A DNA stretch of 64,000 bases from Tetradesmus obliquus (lineage: Eukaryota > Chlorophyta > Chlorophyceae > Sphaeropleales > Scenedesmaceae): the NCBI GenBank assembly GCA_030272155.1, contig CP126197.1, forward strand, positions 744,001 to 808,000, written 5' to 3'. This document shows positions 23,688-35,279 of the stretch, piece by piece (the first letter of the stretch is position 1; each line of letters starts with the position of its first letter). Below the pieces are notes generated by a model, which had not been told where the DNA came from, searched no databases, and saw only the letters and a program-made list of their open reading frames with translations. The position numbers and the translations under genes were made by a program.

Positions 23688-24911
23688 GCTGCTGCTGCCG
23701 CCATCAGGCCTGGGCCGCAGCGGCAGCAGCAGCCGCATGCCGCCGCCAAGCGGTGCACCTGGTGCCAGGCGGCTGCTGCCCAGAGGAGACTCCCCATCAT
23801 CCAGCAACGGCTCCCCCACTGCTGCTGCTGCTGCTGCTGCTGTAGTGTCTGGCGGCTCGCCACGCCGCAGCAGCCTAGATGAAGCAGCAGCAGGGCCGGC
23901 GTGTGGGTTAGATCCAGTTTTCAAGGAGCCGAGTTTGTCGGTTGATAACATTTTGGCGTGCAGGGCAGCGATGAGCAGCGCAGCGAGCTTAGAAGGCTGG
24001 CTGCCGAATAGTGCGATAGCAGCAGCAGTGGCAGCAGCAGTAGCGGAGAACCAAGCTGCTGGCGGGAGTCCGCGCGCAGCAGCGGCAGCAGCAGCAGCGG
24101 CTGCAAACAGCCTGCTGCGCAGCGGCAGCACTGCCAGTGTAGGGAGCTTGGGGCGGCAGGGTAGCCTGGTGTTTCAGCTGCCACTGGTCAACCCAGCAGC
24201 AGCAGCAGCAGCGCCAGGTCAGCAGCAGCAGCAGCAAGGTGGCAGCAGCAGCGGCAGGGCAGTCAGTGCTGCTGGGTTGGAATCAGCTGGCAGCTTTGCT
24301 GGCTGGCCCGGTGCTGCTGCTGCTGCTGAGGCTGTAGCTGCTGCTGCTGCTGGGGTTGAGGGTTCAGCGGGTGGCTTATTCCATGAGGGCAGCTTCAGTT
24401 GGCCCAAGGTGGCTGCTGCTGCTGCTGCTGCCAAGGGCGTGGCTAGGCAGGACTCGCTGCAGTTGGACATCCAGGTGAGCTGCTGCTACTGTGGTTGGTT
24501 TTGATGGTCCTAGTAGGTTTTTTATATTTTATGACGTATATCAAATTTAAATGAAAAAATAAAAGGAAAAAAATTAAATACCCTCTGTTGTTGCATGTGA
24601 GGTGGGCCGCTTGCAAGGTGTTTTTGCTGTCGATCGGCTGTTTTAGCTGGTAGGTGCAGCGTGTCGTTGCTGCTGTGGTTGGTTCCAATGGTGCTAGTCC
24701 CTCTGTAGTTGCATGTGAGGTGGGCCGCTTGCAAGGTGTTTGTGCTGTCGACTGGCTGGTTTAGCTGACAGGTGCAGCGTGTGGACAGGACATGCTGCAC
24801 CTTTCAGCTAAACCTGTGATCGACAGCTTGGTCTTGAGACTGTTGCTGTTCTGCATCGTGGATGCAGCCAGCTGCTTGCGCCCGCCAACACCATCGGGAA
24901 GTACGCAGAGA

Positions 24912-24962
<51 letters not shown>

Positions 24963-25459
24963 AGATGCTGGCCCCGGTCACTACGAGGAGTACCCTGAAA
25001 GTCAAAATACCTCTTTGAGTGTGGTTCAATGCTAACCTGTTTTCCCTGCTGCTGCTGCCGCTGCTGCTGCTGCTGCTGCAGGTGCTGGCCCCCGTCATTC
25101 CCGAGGAGTACCCCGAGGAAGACCCTGCCAGCCCACTGCAGCAGCAGCAGCAGGCAGCCATGCTGGCACATCTGCAAGCGGCACGCGAGGCGCAGCAGCA
25201 GCAGCAGCAGCACGGCGACCGCGCATTCTTTGCTAAAGTGGCTGCATGGGAAGCTGAGCTTGTGGGGATGCTGGAGCAGCAGGCGGCGCCGCTGGCGATT
25301 CGGCAGATCGTGTCGGTGTTTAAGGATCGGATCAATACAGAGCGAGATAAGACGGAGTTCAAGGCGATTTGTGACAAGTGGACGAGTGTGGTGGAGTTCC
25401 CGGTGGGAAGTGGCACCAAGTGCCTGGCCATCAAGAGCTGGATGCGCGGGCAGCTGTGA
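22170..25459 (+). CDS. Gln/Ala/Ser-rich protein with possible TFIIF-alpha-like C-terminal winged helix
   Basis: Exons 22170-22649, 23224-24474 and 25082-25459 join in phase 0 and give about 702 aa. An upstream start is possible because an acceptor-like site precedes 22160. The first two exons are disordered, with many Ser-Pro motifs (LSPSKAAG, SPRRSSLDE), poly-Gln, poly-Ala and short ordered patches (DPVFKEPSLSVDNILACRAA). The last ~70 residues look folded: FFAKVAAWEAELVGMLEQQ, then IRQIVSVFKDRI, DKTEFKAICDKWTSVVEF and a final GTKCLAIKSW. That order resembles the C-terminal winged helix of plant TFIIF-alpha, but the typical N-terminal part is not evident, so this is a weak assignment. Confidence 0.55.
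24581..24785 (+). repeat. 118-bp tandem duplication inside an intron
   Basis: The sequence starting CCCTCTG at 24581 recurs at 24699 with a few changes. An AT-rich stretch, about 24515-24580, precedes it. Both lie in the intron 24475-25081. Confidence 0.85.
24905..25000 (+). repeat. Acceptor-side copy of the last exon of the 22170 gene
   Basis: A CTG run ending in CTGCAG is followed by a copy of the beginning of the last exon (bases encoding VLAPVI-EEYPE, altered). The full exon begins at 25082 behind a second CTG run. Confidence 0.8.
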
Positions 25460-27573
25460 CAGCTGTTATAACAGCTGTTATGACAGTTATAACATGCATG
25501 AAGTTTTCAAATGACAGATTGTGGTGCAGTCGGCGGTGGCTAGTTGTGGCACTGCTTTTGGATGTACAACTCAGCAGCAATGAGTATGGTGTGGCGCAAA
25601 GAAGGAGATGTGGCTTGATGTGGCGGGCCTCGAGCCATTGATGCGGGATGTATAGTAAATGCAGCTGTGCTTTCCAGCAGCACAGCGGAATGTTTGCAGT
25701 ATGGTGGCTGGCTGACAACGCTGCCTCATCACCGCAGACGGAAGCACCCGGCTGCAGCAGCTGCAGCGCTGAGCATTTTCACTGACATGCCCTGCAATCA
25801 ACTTTGCTACAATACAACGACCTGCAGTAGCTGTTGCTGCGAGGTGTTTTGTTTCTGCTGGTGGGAATGGAGTGGTCAGGGTGGGACTGGAGGTCCTGAC
25901 TTTTGGAGATGTCACATAACAGTCACATAACAGTCAGCAGCAGCAGCGGCAGCCTGGCCTGGTGTTTGACTAGTTGGCAGTACGATCTGCAACGGCAGTT
26001 GCGCCTGCTCTGTGTGCAAGGCAACTTGGGATGTGCTTGGACTGTCTTTTCAGCTGTGTTCAGCTGTTCTACTGCTGACATCATCGCGTTTATCATGCTG
26101 GTCACGCCAAATGTGCATAGGGGTTGATAGTAGCTAGCATGGTGGAGCAGCACACAGCAGGGCTGGCAGCGTGTCTGCAGCACCTGCCTGCCTGTTCAGC
26201 GTCCACAGCATGGCTGTTGCTCACCTCACGCAGTGCATGCTGTGCTTACAACTTTTGCCCTTATGTTCCACGAGGAATGCGATAGGCAGTTTCTGGTTGG
26301 CAGCTGAGCTGCACAACTTTATCTTTTCGAGTCCTGAGTTATTGTCTGCACTGCAGTGCCCAGTCAGCACGCTAGAGCGACTTTGTCTGGGGTCTGGTAT
26401 TGTGCTGCTTGTGGCTATTGATCGCCAAATGCCATCCTGAATTGACTGGGTTCATGGCGTATCGCGCTGGACCTGCATGCTTTTTGTGTGTTTGAAATTG
26501 TCAACGGCGCGCATGCCTTGACTTATCATCTTGTTGATCTGGCGTGTATCTACGCAGACTTGCCGACATCACTGGTAGAGGTGGTGTGGGGTGCATGCTG
26601 TGTCAGCGCATGCCTGCATGTCGTGCACAGTGAGCAACGCAGCTCGTGTGCCATATCATTGGTAGAGTGGTTGCTCAATGAGCCTGTCATGAACCCCAAT
26701 GAGCCTGTCATTGGCTCGAAAACGGGCTGTGTTCCCGTTGTGTAACACACAAATCGTGGTACTGAGCTGTGAGCAGTGGTCGGCTGGTTGGTGCTAGTCA
26801 GGTGCTGTTCAACTGGAAGGTACAGTACTTCTGCTGGGTGCACCCAGCAGACTGTCGCATTGTTCTGTCAAGTAACATGGATTGTGCCGATTGCTTGCCG
26901 AGCTCTGGTGTGAAGTCTGCGGGTTCTTGACGCTGTGAGCAGACCCCTTCCAGCTATGTGGCACACGCGCCGCTGAGCACAACCAAAACATGTTGGCTGG
27001 TCCGGTTCGATGAGCTAGACGCATCCTTCCACGGGCATCGCTTGAATACGGGCATCGCAGTTTTTGACTGCGATCTAGCAGTGGAGTGGAGGGCTAGCCG
27101 CACTTGAAGCTGGGACCAGCAGCACCTGCTGCAGCTGCAGGGACTAGGGACTTCCTACTCAAGTGCTGGATCACCCACACCAGGCGCAGCGCGTCCCAGA
27201 ATGTACCCATCCACCTCTTCACTTGATAAACATTGCTTGTGACGACAATTGCGGTGTTTGAGCCTCAGGGCGTTCTTGCGTTGAGTGACCGCGAAGATGG
27301 TGGTATGTTCTTTCCCGCCCTGGCTGGTGGCAGCATCGCTCCCAGATGGCAACTGTAGTATACGTTGATATATTCATTCTGCCTAGTAAACAAAGTAAAT
27401 CCTCGGATACACTTGTTGCTGTCGAGGTTGCAGTAGCTCTGTACTGCTGGGTGACTTTCGCGCGCACGCAGGCAAACCATTCAGCATCATTATATACCAA
27501 AATCAGACTTGGACAAAAATAAAGTGTTTTTACTCATCGTGCTGGTGACGGAGCGCAGAAGGTGGTGACCACG
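25460..27573. other. Long intergenic region, nothing recognised
   Basis: About 2.1 kb between two plus-strand genes. Open frames are short with no family resemblance. The sequence has few triplet repeats. A 13-base element (ATGAGCCTGTCAT) occurs twice around 26679-26712. Confidence 0.5.
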
Positions 27574-27734
27574 ATGGCGCGGCGCTGCTGGTGCCTGGCA
27601 GCTGCGTTGCTTTGCCTTTACGCAGGAGCAGCAGGTAGGTTTTTTTATTACGGACATTTATTACTCAGCACGCACCCTGCATGTGCTGAGCGCTGGTGTG
27701 AGATTCCTACTGCCGCAGCAGCAGTGGCAGGACT

Positions 27735-27790
<56 letters not shown>

Positions 27791-30700
27791 TGCGTGACCA
27801 CTGGCTTGTTGCTGTGAGTAAAACACACATTTGACACAAAGTTGGCAGATGTGCCACAAATCATGCTGTGTGACTGACCAATGCTGTCTGCTGTTCCGCC
27901 TGCAGCTGCAGAATCAGCACGGGCTGGCTGCATATCAGACATAGCCGGGTACTCACAATTCCTGGGCCTCAAAAAGGCGGGAGCAAAGTTTGTTGACTAT
28001 GCACCCCTCGCAAAGAATGGCCATATCAAGCAGATCTCACTTTATTTCAACAAGGCGTCTGGCTGTGTGCGTGGAGCAAAGGCAGCATTTGGGCCGCTGC
28101 CAACGCCAGGCATGATTGGAAGCTCGGCAAACACGACAGAAGTGGCTCTCAAGCTGAAAGATGGGGAGCACGTGACAAAGGCAGAGTTCAAGGCAAAGCA
28201 GTGAGTTGCTGGTGAATGCAGTTCAGCTGTGCTGTGGAGTGGTGCTTGCAGATCATGCACTGCCTTGATGTGTCTCGTGCTGATGGCTGTGTTGAAGGCA
28301 CAAAAAGTTTGAGTCCACGTCACAGACACAAGCTAGCTACAAGCAGCAAGGTCAGTCACATGCTTATGTTTGCCTCATTCAATAACGACAGCATGCGGGT
28401 CTGGTTCTCTCTACCCCTGTTCTAACAGGCATTGCTTGTTATTCCTGCAGGCGCATTGACTACCTCGAGCTGGTCACCAACACTGGCCGCTCCTAAAATC
28501 AAAAGCACTGTGCTTCTGTGTAACGTACCATGCTGAGTAGCACCTCTCATCTGCTGCCTGCCGCAGGTGCATTGGCTACCTGAAGCTCAGCACCAACACA
28601 GGCCGCTCCATCTCAGTGGGCAGTGCCAGTGCCCCTGGTAGCATGGCGCAGTCGGCAGCCAACAAGACTGGCGGGCACCTGGTGGCTCTCAGGGGCTTCC
28701 AAAGCACAGCAGGTGAGCAGGCAGGTGTATTGTATTAGGTATTCTGTCCGTGAGATCTTTGCCTGCCAGCATCTCCTGGCTCTGAGGGGCTTCCAAAGCA
28801 CAGCAGGTGCGTGGAAGGGCACTAGTACCCAGCCCCTGCACTTCCCAGTCGGTTGTCATGGTTTTCGGATCCATGTGTGCCAGCAGTTGACTGGCGGGCA
28901 CCTGGTGGCTCTCAGGGGCTTCCAGAGCACAGCAGATGAGCAGGCAGCTGTGTTTATCAGTAGTTCTGTGTGAGAGACAGCAATTGCCCTGCAAGCTTCA
29001 TTGGAACATGCATGCTGGCAGAGGCCTCACACCTTGAAGGTGGTGCTGCAGCAGCTCATTGCTCATTGACGATGCCAGGGCTGGCAGTTCATGTCATGAG
29101 TGTATACCAAGACTACTGCATGCAGCGCAGTAATCGACGGTGCATAACCTTGGGGGTTGAAGCGGCGCCAGCTGTCAACATCAGCACTCTGTAGCTGCAA
29201 CAGGCAGGAGGGAGATGCTCACTCCCGTGTGCTGTCTCGCTCCTGACTGCGCTGCTGCAAACAGATGGCAAGCCAGGCCCGCTGCAGCAGCTGCAGTTTG
29301 TGTGGGGCACCTCGCAGTGCCCCAGCACAGCAGAGCTGCTCATGATGGAGACCGGCAGTTTGACCGTTGACCAGCCGGGCCGAGCAGCAGTCAACGCAGT
29401 CAACGACGACCCTTCCGTATGTGCCCCGAAGCCGGAGATGTGCAACGAAAAGGCATCGATGAACTCCTTCAGCTACTGCGTGTGGAACGCACCATTCGGC
29501 CGGCCGTCCTGCAAGGGCGGGTGCTGCTTCAGCAGCGGCAAGTGCGCGAGCAGCAGCTGTGCCATCTCTGGAGTGGGCCGGGACGTCGCCAACATGATCT
29601 GCTACGGAACCAACGCCGGGTTTGGTTTTGGAGGCAGCAACTTGTGCGCCGGCCTGGCGTGCAAGCTCGCAGTGCCGGGCTGTACCACCGATGCTTTTGG
29701 CGGGAACTGCGTTGGAACTGTCGTGGCGTTCGGCGATAAGTCGACGCTCAACCCGGCATCTCAGAAGTACATCGGCGCGCCCTGCCTGGACGCAACTCCT
29801 TCTGACACAACCTTGGACGAGCAGGGCAACCCTGCCGGCATCAGCGGCGTCTATATGGGCAAACTCTGGACGATCTGCGACTGCGCAGGCAACCCCGGCA
29901 TGCTCGAAACGCCCGCGCACATGCTGGTCAACCTAACAGCCACCAGCATCGGCAATTTGACCAAGAATGACGTGCTGCTGGCAATCAGCCAAGTGCTGCC
30001 TAAGGTCAACCTCTCGGAGGCACTCAATGCCACTCGCACCACTGAGCTGTTCCCCAGTTTCACTGAGATGTTTAAGATGCCTGAGATGCCAAGCATCCAG
30101 CTGCCAAGCTTCCTCACACATGGATCTAACAGCAGTGACGAATCCATTCAGATCAAGCTGCCAGATCTGGGGCAGCTGCTGGGGTCCCTGGCAGCCAAGG
30201 CCAACAATGCAACTGCTGAGGTGAATAAGGCAGTCGACGGAGCAGCCGCCCCCGACAGCAGCAGCAGCAGCAGCAGCGACACACCTAGCAGCAGCCCAGC
30301 AGCTCCTAAGATCAAGCTTCCAGACTTTGGCAAGCTGTTGAGTTCATTCACTTCCAAGGCCGCCGATGCAAGCAGGAGCAGCAGCAGTGCAGCTGTGCCT
30401 GCCGTCAGCACACCAGTGTCAGCTGCATCTGTCTCAGAGCCCAACCCCAGCACCCCACCCAGTAGCAGCAGCAGCGATGGCAGCAGCGACAGCAGCAGCA
30501 GCAGCAGCAGCAGCGATGCTAGTAAGACACAAGCAGAGGCTCTTGAGAACTGGAAGGAGTTCCTCGGCAACCTCAAAACCATAATCCCCAATCTGAATAA
30601 GGCCAACATTACCACCAGCAGCAGCACCAGCAGCAGTGACGCCCCTGCAAGCAGTGACGCCCCTGTGGCTGCTGCTTACAGCGACCCTGCTGCAGCACCA

Positions 30701-31291
30701 GTGCCAGATGCAGCAGCAGCAGCAGCAGCAGCAGCTCCAACAGACAAGCCGGAGTCTGGCACCCTGATGCCAGAGGTAACAGCAGCAGCCCCTCTTGCAG
30801 AGGCTGTTCCTGCAGCTGCTGCACAGCCAGCTGAGCAGGCTCCTGTGCCTGCTGCTGCTGCACCAGTGGAGCAGCAGACCCTTGAGCCCGCCGCCGCAGC
30901 AGCAGCACCAGCACCCGCTCAGCCGGTGCCAGCGGAGCCTGCACCCTCAACACCAGCAGCAGCGGCAACTGCACCAGCAGCAGAGCCTGCAGCAGCACAG
31001 CCAGCAGCAGCAGAGCCTGTGCCAGCTGAGCCTGTTGCAGCAGCAGCATTGCCCGAGCCTGTTCCTATGCCCGCTCCAGCCCCCAGGCGCTTCACCGGTT
31101 TCAGCAGAACCTTCAGCGCAGTGGACCAAATTGTGAGCACGCCCGGCATGCTGCCACCCTATGACCCAGCAGCAGAAGCTGCAGCACAAGCAGCGGCAGC
31201 AGCAGCAGCTGAGCTAGCAGCAGCTGAGGCAGCAGCAGCTGCTGCCCCAGCAGCTGAGCAAGCAGCAGCTGCTGCTCCGACGGCAGCCTAA
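27574..31291 (+). CDS. Secreted jacalin-like lectin-domain protein with Cys-rich and Ala/Pro-rich regions
   Basis: Exons 27574-27634, 27906-28200, 28567-28712 and 29265-31291 close in phase and give 842 aa. Exon 1 is a classic signal peptide (MARRCWCLAAALLCLYAGAA). Residues ~25-165 resemble the jacalin fold: HIKQISLYFNKASGCVRGAK, TTEVALKLKDGEHVTKAEFK, YLKLSTNTGRSISVGS, then HLVALRGFQS and QLQFVWG. A Cys-rich module follows (CNEKASMNSFSYCVW, SCKGGCCFSSGKC, NLCAGLACKL, CDCAGNPGM). The tail has repeated amphipathic IQIKLPDLGQLLGSLAAKA-like segments between Ser-rich spacers, then several hundred Ala/Pro/Glu residues resembling algal cell-wall glycoproteins. A secreted or wall-bound carbohydrate-binding role is inferred. 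A partial copy of exon 3 at 28451 carries an in-frame stop. Confidence 0.65.
28451..28496 (+). repeat. Acceptor-side copy of jacalin-like exon 3 with a stop codon
   Basis: This copy has the same acceptor (CCTGCAG) and phase as the real exon 3 at 28567. It reads RIDYLELVTNTGRS and then TAA at 28494-28496. Use of this site would truncate the protein inside the lectin domain. Confidence 0.85.
28755..28940 (+). repeat. Two donor-side copies of jacalin-like exon 3
   Basis: The exon end (HLVALRGFQSTA) with its flank recurs at about 28765-28808 and 28891-28936, downstream of the true donor at 28713. Confidence 0.85.
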
Positions 31292-32119
31292 TCGGGTGGA
31301 TCCTAGCATGATGGGGTGCAGTGCCGTGCTACGGTCTTTGTAGCACATGTAGTAGCTGGTAGTGGCAAAGCGCAGTTGCGGGTGATAGTGTGGATAAGAA
31401 TTTGGCCCAGTGACAAGTGTGAGGTCTTCATCAGGATGGTATAGAGGCCCCTGTTGGGCGCTTGTCACTGCTTGCAATTGTGCTAGACTAGTACTTGCGC
31501 GGGTAGGTTGCATAGGATGTGCACTGCATGCTGGTAGTCGACTTAGGTGTCACAGTGTAACACACGTGTTGGCAAGTTGCTCAGCGTCAGTGACGCAGCG
31601 GCACAGTCTTGGCCAATGGGCGCTGTGAAAGGTGTGAGTGCCCCATGGCTGCAAGCCTGGTACAAGATCGGCCGGTACATTGTAAACATGGAATTTGCAG
31701 AGGTTATAAGCTTGCAAAGCAAATGGATCAACATCGTAGTGGTCACGGCTTCCTCTGTGCCAAGGATTCTACGCTGTGCCAGCGGCGGCTTTTGGCAGGA
31801 ATCGTGGAGCACCTGCCAAGTCAACGGTATACAGTAAGAAGGCGCAGTACGGCGCAACTCGTGCACAGGGAACACGTGTTACGGTGGCATGCTGTGGGTC
31901 GTAGACAGCTGTAAGTTGCACTTTGATTTGAACTGGATCCACCAATGAAAGTTAAAAAATCGACGAGCTTCAGCGCCGAAACGGCACACACAAGGCGCCG
32001 CGCTGCGCTCACAAAGCGCGCACCGCGCTGGCCCCACTTTCATGGGGATACCCTGGCCCCCTAATCTTGCAACAGTCCTAGATCGTAGCAGCAACGGCCG
32101 CACCAGGACACACACTAAA
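31292..32119. other. Intergenic between convergent genes, nothing recognised
   Basis: This is the 3' flank of the secreted-protein gene. No credible reading frame is visible. The block at about 31930-32080 is unusually GC-rich and free of triplets, but I cannot assign it to an element. Confidence 0.4.
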
Positions 32120-32485
32120 CACACTTGCGGTGCACTGCGCTGGGCCCCACTTCTTCATACTCTGCTTTGATCATGAAGTGCCCCTGGTGCGCCACCAGCT
32201 TGGCCATCACTGCGCCGCCAATACACAAATGGACGCCACACCATTAACTCTCTCACTGCAGACAAGCAGCCACACCGGGCGATGCTGGGCCACACTTGTG
32301 GTGCATACTTCTGGTGCACTGTGCTCGGCGCCACTCCACAAGGCTTGCAACTGCTGAACCTCTGTGCCCTAATCTAAGCGCACTTGCGGTGCAGTGCGCT
32401 AGGCCCCACTTCTTCATACTCCGTTTTTATCATGAAGTGGCCCTGGTGCGCCACCAGCTTGGCCATCACCACACTGCAGCTGCCC
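32120..32485 (-). repeat. Two copies of the 3' coding end of ARP7
   Basis: The last ~90 coding bases of ARP7 (VMAKLVAHQGHFMIKAEY, then VGPSAVHRKC) recur at about 32125-32222 and 32385-32480, past the real stop at 32569-32571. Both remain close to the functional sequence. Confidence 0.85.
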
Positions 32486-32568
32486 AGCACAGACTGGATT
32501 CTCAATGCAACACAATCCTTCACACTGCTGATCAAGAGCCAAAGTGGCAATGCCAGGCCTAGGCTACG

Positions 32569-35182
32569 CTACGCGCACTTGCGGTGCACTGCGCTGGGCC
32601 CCACTTCTTCGTACTCCGCTTTGATCATGAAGTGCCCCTGGTGCGCCACCAGCTTGGCCATCACTGCGCCGCCAATCCACGGGATGTACTGCTGCGACTG
32701 CACCGCCATGTACTCCGGAAGCTGGCACAGCGCGGGCACCAGGCTGTTGGGCAGTTGGCCGCGCATGTCCTGCAGGGGTCGTTAAACATACAGTCGCAGC
32801 AAAGAAGTATGTAAGTGGTAAAGGCAGAAGTAGCAGCAGGTAGTTGGGCAGCTGGCCGAGCATGTCCTGCAGCGGTTGTTGTGCAAACCGTTGCAAACAA
32901 AGAAGTACGTAAGTATGCAGGCTGACGTGGCACCAGGCTGTTGGGCAGCTGGCCGCGCATGTCCTGCAAGCATGCGAGCAAGAGATGTGACATGCAGATA
33001 GATTGTTGGCCATGCAAGATCAAGAGGTGGTGGGACAAGACTGCACCGCCATGTACTCCGGCAGCTGGCACAGCGCAGGCACCAGGCTGTTGGGCAGCTG
33101 GCCGCGCATGTCCTGCAGCTGTGCAAGAGAGAGATGCAATAGCGATATACAGTATTATATATGCGTTTGAATATGCCGCGATTTGCAGAAATGCGGAGTT
33201 GAGAAGGGGCAGATGGCACAGCGCAGGCACCAGGGTGTTGGGCAGCTGGCCGCGCACGTCCTGCAAGCATGCGAGCGAGAAATGTGACAGGAAGGTAGAT
33301 TGTTAGCCATGCAATAACAACAAGTGGTGGGACAAGGCTGCCGCAATGTATTTGAGCAGCTGGCACAGCGCAGGCACCAGGCTGTTGGGCAGCTGGTTGT
33401 TGGACAGCTGGCCACGCATGTCTTGCAAGTGTGCGGTTGGGAGGTGCAACACCTACGTGTATGTATATCATGTGGTTTCAAGGAAGGCATATCCACACAG
33501 ACAGCATGCAAGCACAGCAATGCCACACACTGCGTGTTTCTGCTCTCCTAGCAATGCTTGGGAGCAGAGACAAACAGGATGACCAACACCAAAGCACACA
33601 GGAGAGTATTCAAGAACGCAGGTACTGACGTGGTGCATCCAGTGCACAACAACAGCAGCAACAGCAGCAGCAGTAGCGCCACCTGCACTCCCTCCCCAAG
33701 ACATGGGATACAGCAGCAGCCACATCACAAACATCAGTGAAGCAATGTGTATGATTCACCATCATAATCAGCAGCCGCACCTGCAGCACGCGCTCGCCCA
33801 GGCCGGGGATGCAGCCGCCGCCTCCTTAAATCACATTAGTGCATTGACATCTTCAACTAACATCACATCACAACCATCAGCAGCAGCCGCACCTGCAGCA
33901 CGCGCTCCCCTAGGCCCGGGATGCAGCTGCTGCCACCATAAAGCACAGTGAGGTGACACAGCACATTCAACTATCATCATCGTCATCATCAGCCGCACCT
34001 GCAGCACGCGCTCGCCCAGCCCAGGGAAGCAGCCACCACATCACAAATAACACTGAAGCAATATGTACGAGTCACCATCACCACCATCATAATCAGCAGC
34101 CTCACCTGCAGCACGCGCTCGCCCAGCCCGGGGATGCAGCCGCCATCATCACAAATAACAATGCAGCAACAAAAGCTTCATCATCAGCAGCAACTGCCGC
34201 ACCTGCAGCACGCGCTCCCCTAGGCCCGGGATGCAGCCGCCGCCTCCGCAGATGAGCACGCTCTCCACGATGCTGCGCTTGAGCGAGGGGTCCGGGTGGT
34301 CGGTCAGGCTCTGCACGATGCAATCCACCAGGCCTGTGCGCAACAGCAGAAAGCAACAAATTTTGGGGACATGGGGCATGACCAATGCTGAGCTTGAGCG
34401 AGGGATGCGGGTGGTCAGTCAGGCTCTGCACAACGCAGTCGACCAGGCCTGCACACAGCAGCAGAAAGTGACTAGGATGATGATATGTGAGACGTGATTG
34501 ATGGCTGCTTGAGCGAGGGATGTGGGTGGTCAGTAAAGCTCTGCACCATGCAGTCGACAAGGCCTGTGCAGGGCAGAAATCAATGATGAAGCAACACAGG
34601 AAGGATGGTATGTGACGCATGACAGATGCTGCGCTTAAGCAAGGGTCCGCGTGGTCGGTCAGACTTTGTACAATGCAGTCCACCAGGCCTGCGTGCAGCA
34701 GAAAGTGCAATCATCATGATGGCACCAACAACGCCGCAACAGCTGCTAGCTGGCAGAAGTGCGCAGCTGCTGGCTTACACAAGGGCTAGCAGCTAGCTGG
34801 CAGAACTGCTTAGCTGCTGCTGTTTCTGCTGCTGCTGCTGCTGTTTCTGCTGCTGCTGTTGTTCAACAAAGGCGATAAATACCTCTGTAATGACCTGCCA
34901 GCAGCCACATGTCACTCGCCTGGAGTGTGGTGCCCCAGCAGAATTAGTCAAGCAGCACCTCTGTCACCTGAAAGCCGGCATCAATGCTGAGCTGCTGCTG
35001 CTATGTGCAGTGACTTGCATTGTATTTAAGTGGCCGCTTGCCAGCAGCCAAGTCTTGCCACTGTACCTGGAGTGTGGTGGCCCAGCAGGGTTGGGTCAAA
35101 CAGCGCCTCTGCTAGTTGGTAGCCCTCCGTTGTCACTGTGAACTTCGAGCCATCAGGCAGTGTGAACTCCTCTGGCACCCCC

Positions 35183-35218
<36 letters not shown>

Positions 35219-35247
35219 GTTGTGCCGCCTTCGGGCCCTTGCGAGGG

Positions 35248-35279
<32 letters not shown>

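Noticed and set aside
24515-24580. AT-rich stretch as a replication origin
   Set aside because: It lies inside an intron, and AT-richness alone does not identify an origin in this kind of genome.
29219-29920. 233-codon minus-strand open frame opposite the jacalin-like gene
   Set aside because: The plus strand encodes the Cys-rich secreted protein in a long consistent frame; this is its antisense shadow.
31900-32110. GC-rich block as a transposon or retroelement end
   Set aside because: I found no terminal repeats, target duplication or coding remnant to support it.
32661-33471. Repeated minus-strand open frames as a tandem family of small secreted proteins
   Set aside because: The repeated residues are ARP7 exon 3 copies read in shifting frames, with stops and no start codons in common.
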